64,000 nt of DNA from Peribacillus folii (lineage in GTDB: Bacteria > Bacillota > Bacilli > Bacillales > DSM-1321). The stretch is from positions 1 to 64,000 of the forward strand of contig NZ_JASJOM010000008.1 of the NCBI RefSeq assembly GCF_030271255.1. The letters run 5' to 3'. The notes under the pieces were generated by a model. It did no database searches, was not told where the DNA came from, and saw only the letters and a list, made by a program, of their open reading frames with translations. Within the stretch, counting starts at the first letter, position 1; each line of letters opens with the position of its first letter. Both the position numbers and the translations under genes were made by a program. Shown here piece after piece: positions 39,322 to 48,713 of this stretch.

Positions 39322-39966
39322 TTAAAAAGCGAGCTCAACCGACTTTCCTTTTGCCAGGATCTTGCCATCCCCTGTAACCGCATCACTTGTCATCAAGGAA
39401 ATCCCCCGCACATCCCCATTCCTTACAATGAAGCCAATGTCCCCGTTTTTTGTACCGTTTCCATCCAATTCGCCGTTAAGTTCCTCCAAATAGATGTCAT
39501 CCTCCCATGGAAGATGTTCCCCCGTATTGGTCTCAAGAAAAGCAATGGGTGAGAACTTTATTTTTTCATCACTCTTGTTTTTGATTTCAACCTTCACTTT
39601 TACGATGTCGAAATCCTCCTCATGTGTATAGCCATGGAAAAAATCAATCATGCTGTAATCAGGGGTAACGTGCAGCACCTTCATCTCTTTGACCGTTACC
39701 TCGATTGGACCAACCTTGATGGCTTCATCCACTTTTTTATAGGCCTTCAATGCGGATTCGCCCTTTGCATCCGAGAATTTCTGGCCGATCTGGGTTAACT
39801 TCCTATCATCAGGCAGCTGTGGATTCGGAACATGGACATCCTTCTTCACCAGCGGCGCGCCCATTTCCTCCGTTTTTTCTTTAGCCGCCTTTTCTTCAAA
39901 TGCAGGTTGGGTGTTAAGAGCCCCGAATGTGGTTAATATGAAAGCACCGATTATTAGTCTGTTCAT
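39322..39966 (-). CDS. Secreted hypothetical protein downstream of alkaline phosphatase
   Basis: A 214-residue exported protein. The N-terminal signal segment (2-18, IIGAFILTTFGALNTQPA) is followed by a charged region, and then a beta-sandwich-like domain (about 85-205) of the DUF4352/extracellular immunoglobulin-like kind, including VKVKVEIKNKSDEKIKFSP. It has no lipobox. It starts 25 bases after the phosphatase stop with GGGGAGG 7 bases upstream, so it is likely co-expressed in phosphate starvation. Function unknown. Confidence 0.7.
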   Translation of the reverse strand: MNRLIIGAFILTTFGALNTQPAFEEKAAKEKTEEMGAPLVKKDVHVPNPQLPDDRKLTQIGQKFSDAKGESALKAYKKVDEAIKVGPIEVTVKEMKVLHVTPDYSMIDFFHGYTHEEDFDIVKVKVEIKNKSDEKIKFSPIAFLETNTGEHLPWEDDIYLEELNGELDGNGTKNGDIGFIVRNGDVRGISLMTSDAVTGDGKILAKGKSVELAF

Positions 39967-39991
39967 GGATTCCCTCCCCGTATCCTTACGT

Positions 39992-41359
39992 TCATTTTTT
40001 CAATAAATCGAAGATGATCTTGGCATGATCCGTGTTATCGACCTGTCCGGCAAAACGTTCCTTATAAGGACCGTAGGCGTAGACAGGTACATCTTCACCC
40101 GTATGTCCTCCGGTGGTCCATGCTGTATTGGTCCTGTTATCGAATATCGCTTCTATGGCATTATCGATGTTTGTGACATTTTTCGTTTTGGCCGCTTCTG
40201 TTACCGAATTGATTTCTTCGCTCGTTAGCTTTAATTTTTTTTGATTGATGAATTGCTTTAAAGTCTTTTCGGCATCTGCCCCTTTTGCGATTGCATCCGC
40301 CATGAAGTCAGGGGTGCGTTCGGCCGCCTTGATCGGTTCTCCGTACCAGTTATAGATTCCTTTGGCACCGATCGAAAATCCGCCTGTCGAATGGTCTGCA
40401 GTTGCCACCACCAAGGTGTGTTTGTCTTTTTTCGCAAATTCTATCGCCGCTTTATATGCTTTTTCAAAGTCCTCCATTTCACTCATGGCGCCAACGATGT
40501 CATTATCATGTCCAGCCCAATCGACTTGGCTGCCCTCGACCATCAGGAAGAATCCCTTCTTATTTTTATCCAGGCGCTGAATTGCCGAATTGGTCATGTC
40601 CTTCAAAGAAGGCGTTTCACTGGGGCGGTCGATCATTTTCGGCAACCCTTCCGAAGCAAACAAACCTAGCACCTGCTCATTTTTATCCTTGAGCATTTGT
40701 TTCTTATCCGTCACATAACTATATCCGTCTTTTTTGAAGGCCTTCGCCAAATTGATGTCCGGGCGGACAAAATTGGATTTTCCGCCTCCTAAGAGAACGT
40801 CGATTTTATGCTTGCCCTTGATCAACTCTTTATAATAATCGTCGGCAATCGAATTCATGTTTTTCCGGCTTTCATCATGAGCGCCGAATGATGCCGGTGT
40901 CGCATGAGTGATTTCCGAGGTGGCGACCAATCCAGTCGCTTTTCCTTTTTGCTTTGCAGCTTCCAGGACGGTTTTGACTTCGGATTTATCATTATCCACC
41001 GCAATGGCAGCATTATAAGTCTTCACTCCTGAAGACATGGCCGTTGCGGCCGAAGCTGAATCCGTAATATTTTGTGCAGCATCCTCCGGATAGGTCATTT
41101 GCTGACCAACCAGGTATCGATCGAACTCTGTCCGTTCAGCCACCATCGTATGGGGATTGTTTTTCAAATACCTGTAAGCGGACGTATAGGAAACACCCAT
41201 CCCATCACCTATCATGAAGATGACATTCCTAATTTCCGGCTCTTTTTTACCCTTGTCCCTTGCCGATGCAGATTCCGATGCCGACCAAGTTAAACTCCCA
41301 AACGTCAATGCCGAAGCCAATGTTAGCGGCATAATCTTTTTACTCCATGAACGATTCAA
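39992..41359 (-). CDS. Alkaline phosphatase (PhoA/PhoB family)
   Basis: A secreted phosphomonoesterase of 455 residues that releases phosphate outside the cell. It has a signal peptide (1-33, ending ASA), the first metal site FMIGDGMGVSY, the catalytic serine in DSASAATAMSSG, and metal histidines in GHDNDIVGAM, ATADHSTGG and TGGHTGEDVPVYAYGP. It starts at TTG, 8 bases after GGGAGG. PhoP-type repeats precede its promoter, so phosphate starvation is the expected inducer. Confidence 0.92.
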   Translation of the reverse strand: MNRSWSKKIMPLTLASALTFGSLTWSASESASARDKGKKEPEIRNVIFMIGDGMGVSYTSAYRYLKNNPHTMVAERTEFDRYLVGQQMTYPEDAAQNITDSASAATAMSSGVKTYNAAIAVDNDKSEVKTVLEAAKQKGKATGLVATSEITHATPASFGAHDESRKNMNSIADDYYKELIKGKHKIDVLLGGGKSNFVRPDINLAKAFKKDGYSYVTDKKQMLKDKNEQVLGLFASEGLPKMIDRPSETPSLKDMTNSAIQRLDKNKKGFFLMVEGSQVDWAGHDNDIVGAMSEMEDFEKAYKAAIEFAKKDKHTLVVATADHSTGGFSIGAKGIYNWYGEPIKAAERTPDFMADAIAKGADAEKTLKQFINQKKLKLTSEEINSVTEAAKTKNVTNIDNAIEAIFDNRTNTAWTTGGHTGEDVPVYAYGPYKERFAGQVDNTDHAKIIFDLLKK

Positions 41360-41397
41360 ATGAATGACCTCCCTTTAATGTTTGACTATTTAACTAC

Positions 41398-41440
41398 ACT
41401 ATAGAGGTCAAAGATGAACACAGTGTCAAGGGCTTGTAAA
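41398..41440 (-). promoter_or_regulatory. PhoP boxes and promoter of alkaline phosphatase
   Basis: On the minus strand TTTACA (41435-41440), TTGACA (41424-41429) and TTCATC (41413-41418) recur every 11 bases, the PhoP arrangement. A TATAGT -10 lies at 41398-41403. Confidence 0.8.
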
Positions 41441-41597
41441 AATACGGCAGGATAATTGTGAAGGCAAGGTAAATGCATCCATTAACGTCATGAATCGCAG
41501 CCTTGTTTGATGAGGCAAAAAGAAGGCAGCAAAAAAGCTGAGGTGCCAAATTCATGCCATAAGAAAAGGCGCTCCATTCCAGGAGCGCCTTTCCCGC

Positions 41598-42755
41598 TTA
41601 CTTCTCCACCTTCAAACATTCCAAAGCCATGGCCGCATTCTCCCTCGCTGTGTCGATTGTATCAGCGGATGACAGGGCGACCGCCACCCTTCTCCCCATT
41701 TTGGTAACTGGCTTCCCGAAGAGGCGCACCTCCGTATTCGGCATCGCCAATGCTTTTTCAACACCGGCTATCGAATATTCCGCTAACTCCTCTGACGCCT
41801 TTAAGGGACGGCTGGCACCTGGCGTGATCAAATTGATTTCTGGGATGGGGAATTCCAGAATCGCTCGTACATGCAGGGCAAATTCCGACAAATTCTGTGT
41901 CACTAACGTCACGAGCCCCGTATCATGCGGACGGGGAGATACTTCGCTGAAATAGACTTTATCTCCTGAAAGGAAAAGCTCGACCCCGAACAATCCGTAT
42001 CCTCCAAGCTCGTCTGTAATGGCAAGGGCAATCCGCTTCGCTTCGTTCATCTGTGCTTCCGTCATATCATGCGGCTGCCACGATTCGATATAATCCCCGC
42101 CCTGCTGAATATGGCCGATGGGAGCACAATACATGGTTCCGTTTACGGCCCGGACCGTGAGCAACGTGATTTCTGAATCAAAACGGATGAATTCTTCAAT
42201 GATCACTCGTCCATTTTGAACCCGTCCGCCTTCCATGGCGATTTTCCAGCACTCCTCTAAGTCAGCTTCTGTACGGCACACGCTTTGCCCTTTCCCTGAG
42301 GAGCTCATCAGCGGTTTTACGACATTTGGAAATCCTATTTCTTTGGCAGCCTGGACAAATTCTTCATATGAATCAGCGAATTTGTAGTCGGCAGTAGGAA
42401 GGTGCAAGGTTTCGGAAGCAAGTCTCCTGATTCCTTCACGATCCATCGTTAATTTTGCTGCCCTTGCTGAAGGAATGACTTTAAAGCCCTCGTCTTCCAA
42501 TTCCACTAAAGCCGTTGTGGCGATGGCTTCGATTTCCGGTACGATCAGATCTGGTTGTTCCTTTACGACCACTTCCCTAAGCTGTGCAGCATCCAGCATA
42601 TCGATGACATGACTGCGGTGGGCTACCTGCATGGCAGGGGCATGCTCATAACGGTCCACCGCAACCGTCTCCACCCCAAGACGCTGTGCCTCAAGCAAGA
42701 TTTCTTTCCCCAATTCACCTGAGCCCAATAATAAAATCTTTTTGGATTTATACAT
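41598..42755 (-). CDS. purT: Formate-dependent GAR transformylase
   Basis: A 385-residue ATP-grasp enzyme that makes formyl-glycinamide ribonucleotide from GAR, formate and ATP in purine synthesis. The N-terminal [21 protein letters not shown], the ATP-grasp [13 protein letters not shown] loop and the metal-binding [24 protein letters not shown] are diagnostic. It gives an alternative to the folate-dependent PurN. AAGGGGG lies about 8 bases before the ATG. Two PurR boxes lie upstream. Confidence 0.95.
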   Translation of the reverse strand: MYKSKKILLLGSGELGKEILLEAQRLGVETVAVDRYEHAPAMQVAHRSHVIDMLDAAQLREVVVKEQPDLIVPEIEAIATTALVELEDEGFKVIPSARAAKLTMDREGIRRLASETLHLPTADYKFADSYEEFVQAAKEIGFPNVVKPLMSSSGKGQSVCRTEADLEECWKIAMEGGRVQNGRVIIEEFIRFDSEITLLTVRAVNGTMYCAPIGHIQQGGDYIESWQPHDMTEAQMNEAKRIALAITDELGGYGLFGVELFLSGDKVYFSEVSPRPHDTGLVTLVTQNLSEFALHVRAILEFPIPEINLITPGASRPLKASEELAEYSIAGVEKALAMPNTEVRLFGKPVTKMGRRVAVALSSADTIDTARENAAMALECLKVEK

Positions 42756-42789
42756 TCAGCTTTTCCCCCTTCATTACGTAAAGATCATC

Positions 42790-42833
42790 ATATACGAACT
42801 ATAACATAAAAAATATATTTTTTATTCGTATTT
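42790..42833 (-). promoter_or_regulatory. Pair of PurR boxes
   Basis: Inverted ATATACGAACTAT (42790-42802) and AAATACGAATAAA (minus strand, 42833-42821) match the PurBox core CGAA with flanking A/T and are separated by about 16 bases, as at known PurR-controlled genes. Confidence 0.75.
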
Positions 42834-42897
42834 TATATAAAAAGATGCCTGAAAAATGCCGTTGATCACTTATAAACAGTCAGGAAAAAATACCAAC

Positions 42898-42926
42898 TTG
42901 ACAACTAAGATTAATAGGTTTATCCT
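42898..42926 (+). promoter_or_regulatory. Promoter-like sequence
   Basis: TTGACA, 17-base spacer, TATCCT, about 100 bases before the gene at 43029. Confidence 0.55.
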
Positions 42927-43028
42927 TTTTCATATAAGAAAAACTGATACGCTGACCAGTTCACTGGAGGCTCTCTATTCACTTCGAATGGGGGCCTTTT
43001 ATTTTATAAAGGAAGGGGGGCACACACT

Positions 43029-43352
43029 ATGCAGAAGGAGAGGCATAGCCACTTATCACCTGGGAAGGCATGGAGGAGGCATGGACGATTGGAGGAGATG
43101 GAGCACCTCAATCTGCCGGATAGAATGTTCTTCCATTGGTGCCAGCAGCAATATGCCTTGAATAGAGGGGTTTATAATACGATTGATAATTGGTTCCATG
43201 CCTATGGCATCATCGATATCCTGTACAGGCGCATCAACCTTTTAGCTTTTCTTGAATATGCTTCTGCCCCGGAGCAAGCGATCGGGCAGGCAAAGCCCAT
43301 TAAATTTGGTAAAGGCGGGCTAACGAAAAAGCTCCAGGATTTCATGTCATAG
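43029..43352 (+). CDS. Hypothetical protein, 107 residues
   Basis: A soluble, mostly helical protein with a basic N-terminus (KERHSHLSPGKAWRRHGR), a central helix rich in aromatics (MFFHWCQQQYALNRGVYNTI) and a C-terminal tail FGKGGLTKKLQDFMS. A GGAAGGGGGG lies 9 bases before the ATG, and a sigma-A-like promoter lies upstream. I do not recognise a family. A strong hairpin (43362-43395) lies after it, before the cre/RNA element. Confidence 0.55.
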   Translation: MQKERHSHLSPGKAWRRHGRLEEMEHLNLPDRMFFHWCQQQYALNRGVYNTIDNWFHAYGIIDILYRRINLLAFLEYASAPEQAIGQAKPIKFGKGGLTKKLQDFMS

Positions 43353-43361
43353 TATTTCCGG

Positions 43362-43395
43362 TTCCAAGCTTTCCTGCGGATGAAAGCTTGGAATG
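43362..43395 (+). other. Strong hairpin
   Basis: TTCCAAGCTTTC and GAAAGCTTGGAA pair around an 8-base loop. It lacks a T run, so it is not a standard terminator; it may end the upstream gene's transcript by another route. Confidence 0.5.
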
Positions 43396-43419
43396 TCGAA
43401 ATTTGCATTACGAATACTT

Positions 43420-43448
43420 TTGAAAATGTAAGCGCTTTCTATTATAAT
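43420..43448 (+). promoter_or_regulatory. Sigma-A promoter with perfect cre site for RNA element B
   Basis: TTGAAA (43420-43425), 17-base spacer, TATAAT (43443-43448). The spacer contains TGTAAGCGCTTTCT (43427-43440), which agrees with the cre consensus at every defined position, so CcpA repression is expected. Confidence 0.85.
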
Positions 43449-43455
43449 GAATATA

Positions 43456-43584
43456 GGTTGGATGGCATGAGTGGCCGTCAAGGTATCTGGCGTAGGCGGG
43501 GCCGATACAGGCGCAAAAGAGGGCAAACTTCTTTGACGCAAAACGATTAGAGTATCTATCCTTCTAGGGCTGCAAGAACCTGGA
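43456..43584 (+). ncRNA. Structured RNA element, copy B
   Basis: Starts about 8 bases after a sigma-A -10. Hairpin 1 is GATGGC/GCCGTC with a 7-base loop; hairpin 2 is TATC-T-GGC/GCC-GATA with the loop GTAGGCGGG identical to copy A. Changes against copy A keep pairing, including a C-G for T-A swap in hairpin 2. A third, different hairpin lies at 43511-43539, and the 3' block CAAGAACCTGGA (43573-43584) matches copy A. A terminator-like AATGGCG/CGCCATTTTTT follows at 43590-43613. No protein gene is supported in 43353-43764. Confidence 0.7.
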
Positions 43585-43589
43585 CCATC

Positions 43590-43613
43590 AATGGCGGATG
43601 AACGCCATTTTTT
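43590..43613 (+). terminator. Terminator after RNA element B
   Basis: AATGGCG pairs with CGCCATT and six T residues follow. Confidence 0.7.
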
Positions 43614-43711
43614 AGGCTTCATAGCGAATTTTTGCAATCGATAAGTAAAGCTTATCTTTACTTATTTTTTGCAGCAGCCCTCATCGTTTTAACATCCCTT
43701 AATCATAAGAT

Positions 43712-43751
43712 AAAAAGCTCTTCCCCCATTGACAGGGAGCAGAGCGTTTTT
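43712..43751 (-). terminator. Terminator after the LysM/M14 gene
   Basis: Minus-strand CGCTCTGCTCCC and GGGGGAAGAGC arms end in T residues, just past the stop. Confidence 0.7.
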
Positions 43752-43764
43752 GCATGTTCAACGT

Positions 43765-44958
43765 TTACATATACAAGCCCGCCAGGAAGATCCCCAGCGA
43801 CTTTTGATAAATCTCATCGAACTGCGAGATAGGAAGCGGGTTGGTTCCTCTACCAAGCTCAACGGTGAACCCAGGCCTCCGCCAGTCCTGAATGTACCAA
43901 TCCTTATACCCGGCGTAGCTATTGGCGGATTTGACAGGCTCATATCCACTTACCCTCGCAAACTCATTGACTATCGTTTCAGATTCAGGCGGCTCCATGT
44001 CTTCAAACCCCCAATAAATGACCTCTCCTTGCGTATGGAATGCGAGGACTCTCGCAAAATCACGCCTTCTCGTTAGATTTGCCATCGCAATCGCTTCTGG
44101 CTGTGTAAGCGGCCCCGTTCCCGAATAATTCGCCGGTCCTGGTTCATTCACCATATTGCGGGCTTGCTCCAATTCCCACTTGGCGGGGAATTGATCGTTC
44201 AGGTCGACGCCATTGATATTCGCTTTCCATCCGGAAAAGTCCTCGCTGCCATTATTCCAGCCCACGAGACGCGCTCTCATTGTCTCATCTGCCGGCGGGC
44301 CGTTTTGCACCAATTCCACTCCGTCCGGGTTCACCATCGGCACGATCGACAGAAGCGTCCGTTGGTAATATGGAAGCAGGGCAAGGCCGCGGATCTCCGT
44401 CTGATTCGTGATTGCCAATAGATAATCATTTAAGAAGGTCATGATCACAGGTGTCGTGATCCATTCATTCGCATGAAACGAACCATTATAATGGATTCGT
44501 TTATCCCCCTTCCCGATCAGTACTTCGGGGATATCCCTATTTAACACAGAATGGCCGATCGGGGATGTTTGAATGAAAGGGTAGATGGTTTTCAACCGGC
44601 CCATATCGGCAAGCAGCGCCTTATAGTCGTATTGCTGATTTCCTTGAATGAGCCTCCACGTAATCCTTAATGGAATATAAATCGTCTGGCCGACTTGCAG
44701 GGCATTCGGGTTGAGGGTAGGATTAACAACAAATAAGGCATCCAATGTAAGATTGCGTGTTTTGGCAATTGCCCATAAAGAATCCCCCTGCTTAATCTTA
44801 TAAGCCGACGATGTGAAGCCGGGTATTTTGATTTGCTGTCCAATCATGAGGGCCTGTGGATCCGCTCCCCGGTTGGAATCTATGATCAGCTGGTAATTGA
44901 CCTTGAATAATTGGCTGTAATACCACAAAGAGTCATTCTGCCGCACATAAACGTCCAT
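43765..44958 (-). CDS. LysM and M14 peptidase, gamma-D-glutamyl-diamino acid endopeptidase type
   Basis: A 397-residue wall-acting enzyme. Two LysM repeats (about 1-45 and 50-96; SLWYYSQLFKVNYQLIIDSN, SLWAIAKTRNLTLDALFVVN) bind peptidoglycan. A zinc carboxypeptidase domain follows with GSFHANEW (HxxE), the third ligand in LAFHTQGEV and the catalytic glutamate in FTVELGRG. It resembles YqgT and ENP1, which cut gamma-D-Glu-diaminopimelate bonds. The ATG at 44958 follows GGGGAGG by 6 bases. It has no signal peptide, which fits mother-cell or recycling use. Confidence 0.9.
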   Translation of the reverse strand: MDVYVRQNDSLWYYSQLFKVNYQLIIDSNRGADPQALMIGQQIKIPGFTSSAYKIKQGDSLWAIAKTRNLTLDALFVVNPTLNPNALQVGQTIYIPLRITWRLIQGNQQYDYKALLADMGRLKTIYPFIQTSPIGHSVLNRDIPEVLIGKGDKRIHYNGSFHANEWITTPVIMTFLNDYLLAITNQTEIRGLALLPYYQRTLLSIVPMVNPDGVELVQNGPPADETMRARLVGWNNGSEDFSGWKANINGVDLNDQFPAKWELEQARNMVNEPGPANYSGTGPLTQPEAIAMANLTRRRDFARVLAFHTQGEVIYWGFEDMEPPESETIVNEFARVSGYEPVKSANSYAGYKDWYIQDWRRPGFTVELGRGTNPLPISQFDEIYQKSLGIFLAGLYM

Positions 44959-45051
44959 ACTGCACCTCCCCTTACCCATATATGTATGCTCATTTTGATT
45001 ACTAATGCCCTAAAAGGCAGCCGTCCTGTCGCGAGTTGCCTGGTCGGCCCG

Positions 45052-45095
45052 AAAAAAAGTAAAGCAGGCATCCATGGATGCCTGCTTTACTTTTT
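45052..45095 (-). terminator. Terminator after katA
   Basis: AAAAAGTAAAGCAGGCATCC forms a near-perfect stem with its complement over 45054-45094. Confidence 0.85.
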
Positions 45096-45105
45096 ATGGT
45101 TCGCT

Positions 45106-46560
45106 TTATGCTTCTTGCGGTACCGCCAAGCCTAGGCCTTCAGCGATGCGTGTTCCATATTCTGGATCGGCTTTGTAAAAATGACCGATTTGACGCAGCT
45201 TGATTTCTTCCAATTCGACAGGTTTCATTGCGCCAACAATCGTTTCCACGAGTCGAGTTTTCTCTTCGGCACTCAATAAACGGTATAAGTCGCCAGCCTG
45301 TGTGTAATGATCATCGGAGTTATGCCCAACCTGTGCAGCTTGCCCAGTCACCTCAAAAGGAGCGACTTTATTTTCCGCTGACTCCACAGGACCGCCAAAG
45401 CTATTCGGCTCATAATAAACGGAGCCCTTGCCATTGTCGTCTGCACGCATGAATCCGTCACGCTGGTAGTTGTTCGCCTCCACCTTTGGCCGATTTACCG
45501 GAAGCTGGTTGTGATTCGCGCCGACACGGTAACGATGAGCATCACCATAAGCAAAAAGACGTCCTTGAAGCATTTTGTCCGGGGAAGCTTCAATGCCTGG
45601 CACGAATGTTCCTGGTGAGAACGTGGCTTGCTCCACTTCGGCAAAGTAGTTTTCGGGATTGCGGTTCAATTCCATGCGGCCAAGCTCAATTAATGGATAA
45701 TCTTTTTGCGACCATACCTTCGTAACATCGAATGGATCGAAACGGTATGTGTCCGCATCTTCCAAAGGCATGATTTGAACATATAGTTTCCATGCAGGGA
45801 AGTCTCCTTTTTCAATGGCATTGAAAAGGTCTTCCGTATGATAATCAGGGTTTTCCCCTGCTAGTTTTGCAGCTAGATTCACATCCAGGTTCTTGATGCC
45901 CTGTTCAGTTTTGAAGTGATATTTCACCCAAACGCCTTTTCCTTCCGCATTCACCCATTTGAATGTATGGCTGCCAAAGCCATGTGTATGACGGAGCGTA
46001 GCCGGAATGCCCCTGTCAGACATCAGGATCGTAACTTGGTGCAAGGATTCCGGAGAGTGTGACCAGAAATCCCAAACTGCCGTAGGATTCTTTAAATGCG
46101 TTCTAGGATCACGCTTTTGTGTATGGATGAAGTCAGGGAATTTGATCGCATCGCGAATGAAGAATACAGGCGTATTGTTCCCGACGATATCATAGTTTCC
46201 TTCTTCCGTGTAAAATTTAACGGCAAATCCACGCGGGTCACGAACTGTATCAGCGGAGCCCAGTTCACCTGCCACCGTTGAAAAACGGATGAACATTTCC
46301 GTTTTCTTGCCAACACCATTGAAGAGCTTGGCTTTCGTATACTGAGAAAGGTCGTTCGTCACTTCGAAAGTGCCGAATGCACCGGCACCTTTCGCATGAA
46401 CGACACGTTCAGGTACACGCTCACGATTGAAGTGGGCCAGTTTTTCCAATAAGTGCACGTCTTGAATGAGTACCGGACCGCGTTGGCCAGCCGTGATTGA
46501 GTTTTGATTATCCCCGACTGGTGCGCCCCAGCTTGTAGTAAGGTTTTTCTTATTTGTCAT
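45106..46560 (-). CDS. katA: Vegetative catalase
   Basis: A monofunctional haem catalase of 484 residues, clade 3 small-subunit type, which decomposes hydrogen peroxide. Catalytic histidine is in [16 protein letters not shown], asparagine in [21 protein letters not shown], and the haem-ligand tyrosine in [21 protein letters not shown] lies 6 bases upstream. PerR-like sequences lie in front, so peroxide induction is expected. Confidence 0.95.
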   Translation of the reverse strand: MTNKKNLTTSWGAPVGDNQNSITAGQRGPVLIQDVHLLEKLAHFNRERVPERVVHAKGAGAFGTFEVTNDLSQYTKAKLFNGVGKKTEMFIRFSTVAGELGSADTVRDPRGFAVKFYTEEGNYDIVGNNTPVFFIRDAIKFPDFIHTQKRDPRTHLKNPTAVWDFWSHSPESLHQVTILMSDRGIPATLRHTHGFGSHTFKWVNAEGKGVWVKYHFKTEQGIKNLDVNLAAKLAGENPDYHTEDLFNAIEKGDFPAWKLYVQIMPLEDADTYRFDPFDVTKVWSQKDYPLIELGRMELNRNPENYFAEVEQATFSPGTFVPGIEASPDKMLQGRLFAYGDAHRYRVGANHNQLPVNRPKVEANNYQRDGFMRADDNGKGSVYYEPNSFGGPVESAENKVAPFEVTGQAAQVGHNSDDHYTQAGDLYRLLSAEEKTRLVETIVGAMKPVELEEIKLRQIGHFYKADPEYGTRIAEGLGLAVPQEA

Positions 46561-46631
46561 AATTGAACCACCTTTTCATTATTATTTATATTTATAATGA
46601 TAAAGCTTATCAAGAAAAAATCAATACTTAT

Positions 46632-46646
46632 TTATAATAATTTTAA
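46632..46646 (-). promoter_or_regulatory. PerR box upstream of katA
   Basis: TTATAATAATTTTAA matches the PerR/Fur consensus TTATAATNATTATAA with one change. A second partial copy lies at 46592-46606. No gene is supported in the rest of 46561-47092. Confidence 0.75.
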
Positions 46647-47092
46647 TATAATAATCAATTCATTATTTTACCGATTGCATGTTCATCTATATTTATCATG
46701 GCAAGGAAATCATTGGGGCGAAATTTAAGCGATTCGATTAAGTTCCGTCAAAAAACCCCTAATAATGGTATACGACCATCCTCTTTATTAATCCTTCATG
46801 AAAACCGATTTTATCAATTCTCCATCCAATGGCATGGTAATCGAGAATTCGGGCTGATGGGTAACCTTCGATGGCGGCCTGAATGCCCACTTTCATTTTA
46901 TACCAGACAATCCTTTTTGCCTGTGACTTTGTTCACAATGAATGTACCGGATGACTGCGGCACGACTTGCCCCAATTGAGCATAACCCTTATTTTACTAA
47001 GGGAAATCGGGAATATACCAGTTTGTATTCATCCGAAAAATAAGATACTATTACGTTAAAATGTCCGGCCAATAAGACTAAGGGTGATATAG

Positions 47093-47983
47093 ATGAACGA
47101 GCGGAAACAACTTGTAGTTAAATATGCACACGAATTATTTATTGAAAAGGGGTATCAAGCAACCTCCATTCAGGATATTTTGGATTATAGCGGCATTTCG
47201 AAGGGAACCTTTTATAACTACTTTTCTTCTAAAAGTGAATTGCTTAAGGCCGTCTTCGTTTCCGCACAGGAAAAATTCGAAAAGGAGCGAAATGAATTGC
47301 TTATCGGGCAAAACCTTGCCGATATCGAAATATTCATCAAGCAATCCGAATTGCAAATCCACTCCAATAAGAGTAGTAAACTATTTACTTTATATGAAGA
47401 AATCCTGATTTCAAATGATACCGATCTGAAAAATTTCATTAAACATGTTAAATTCCAAAATATACATTGGCTCTCAAAACGGTTTCTCGAAATATTCGGT
47501 ACCGAGAAAAAACCTTATACGCTGGACTGTGCCATCCTTTATTCAGGAATGATGCACCAAACGATTCATTTTAACGCCTTGGCTAAAGAACCTGATTTCA
47601 ATCCTGGGGAAATCATCCGCTATTGTGTGGATAGGATCACAACCGTTTTCGAAGATGTGAGCCGTGTCAACGCACAGCTTTTGGAACCGGATGTCATCAA
47701 GCAATGGCTGCCTGAGCTTTTCAATACACAGCAGGATTTCCATACAGCACTCCTGGACTCTGCCAACGACCTAAAAAAGGCGATCTTCAAGCTTTGTCAG
47801 GATGATGAAGCAGAACGCGTAAAGAACCTGAAACTAATCCACTTTATCCAGGAAGAGTTTTTACAAAACGCCGATCCGCGCACCTTTCTCATCGAAAGTG
47901 CCCTGCTGTCTTTACATACAAACCCAAAGCTTAAGGATACGGCGGAATTAAGTGCATTCGAAACGATCGTTGCCAATAACTAA
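47093..47983 (+). CDS. TetR/AcrR-family regulator
   Basis: A 296-residue regulator, long for the family. The N-terminal helix-turn-helix (about 5-55) reads ELFIEKGYQATSIQDILDYS and GISKGTFYNYFSSKSELL. The rest is a helical ligand and dimerisation region that seems to carry an extra C-terminal block (220-296). AAGGGTGA lies 6 bases upstream. It is divergent from katA, but over 500 bases separate them. No effector or target pump is adjacent. Confidence 0.88.
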   Translation: MNERKQLVVKYAHELFIEKGYQATSIQDILDYSGISKGTFYNYFSSKSELLKAVFVSAQEKFEKERNELLIGQNLADIEIFIKQSELQIHSNKSSKLFTLYEEILISNDTDLKNFIKHVKFQNIHWLSKRFLEIFGTEKKPYTLDCAILYSGMMHQTIHFNALAKEPDFNPGEIIRYCVDRITTVFEDVSRVNAQLLEPDVIKQWLPELFNTQQDFHTALLDSANDLKKAIFKLCQDDEAERVKNLKLIHFIQEEFLQNADPRTFLIESALLSLHTNPKLKDTAELSAFETIVANN

Positions 47984-48160
47984 GCAATGCATCACCTTTG
48001 CTGACAAACGGAAGACTCCTGCCATGGGGTCTTTCGTTTGTCACAAATAACCGGCACCTTGCTCTCCTTTTTTTTATGACAATTCTGCAAACAACTACCT
48101 GAAATTCATTGGATTTTAGTATAATGACTAGTAGCAGAGTGACTTCAGGAGGAGTTTTTC

Positions 48161-48508
48161 ATGAATATAATCATTCGTTTTCTATTAAACGGGGTAGTAT
48201 TGCTCGTTATTGACTGGCTTCTCGACTCCATCACGATCAAATCTTACGGGACAGCCCTGCTGGCGGTTTTCATCTTATCAATCACGAACCTGCTGGTCAG
48301 ACCCATATTACAGCTTATTACATTGCCGATTACCATCCTTACATTCGGATTGTTTTCGTTCATCATCAATGCCTTCACTTTCCAAATCACTTCCTACGTG
48401 GTCAGCGGCTTTGTCATACATTCCTTCTGGGGAGCTTTAATCGGATCGTTGCTTTTGAGTTTCATTCAAAGCCTGCTCATGAAAATCAATAAAAAAAACC
48501 GTCAGTAG
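48161..48508 (+). CDS. YvlD-type four-helix membrane protein (phage holin family IV)
   Basis: A 115-residue protein with four membrane helices that matches the YvlD/DUF360 family: INGVVLL-like N-terminus, ITNLLVRPILQLITLPITIL in helix 2-3, and a basic tail KKNRQ. Despite the holin name these are ordinary chromosomal proteins linked to envelope stress. AGGAGG lies 8 bases upstream, and it is a single gene with its own terminator. Confidence 0.85.
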   Translation: MNIIIRFLLNGVVLLVIDWLLDSITIKSYGTALLAVFILSITNLLVRPILQLITLPITILTFGLFSFIINAFTFQITSYVVSGFVIHSFWGALIGSLLLSFIQSLLMKINKKNRQ

Positions 48509-48526
48509 GCTGCTGGCGGTTTTTTC
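48491..48526 (+). terminator. Terminator after the YvlD-like gene
   Basis: AAACCGTCAG and CTGGCGGTTTTTT arms overlap the last codons. Confidence 0.8.
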
Positions 48527-48713
48527 GCGTCCGTGCCCTCCTGGCATGCTTCGATATTTCCCGGGCTATTTCCCTAAATTCCGCCACAACATCACTAGCT
48601 GTTTTCTCTCATTTTTGACAAACCGGAAGGAAAAACCGCCACCCATCCATAATCTTACATATACATGCCGCTTTCCCTGGAAATGGTCATGAATCGATTT
48701 ATGGAGGAATAAC

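Noticed and set aside
42856-43161. A 101-codon frame overlapping the start of the gene at 43029
   Set aside because: It has no ribosome site, whereas the 43029 start has a strong one.
43501-43560. Resemblance of part of RNA element B (GGGCAAAC, GACGCAAA) to the cyclic-di-GMP-I riboswitch
   Set aside because: The tetraloop and receptor parts are absent, and copy A does not keep these sequences in the same structural places.
46698-46979. A 93-codon frame between katA and the TetR gene, with a faint PNNG motif; the opposite strand also has a GQVVPQSSGTF-like fragment
   Set aside because: No ribosome site, no consistent frame, and the similarity to small Bacillus proteins is too weak to call a gene or remnant.
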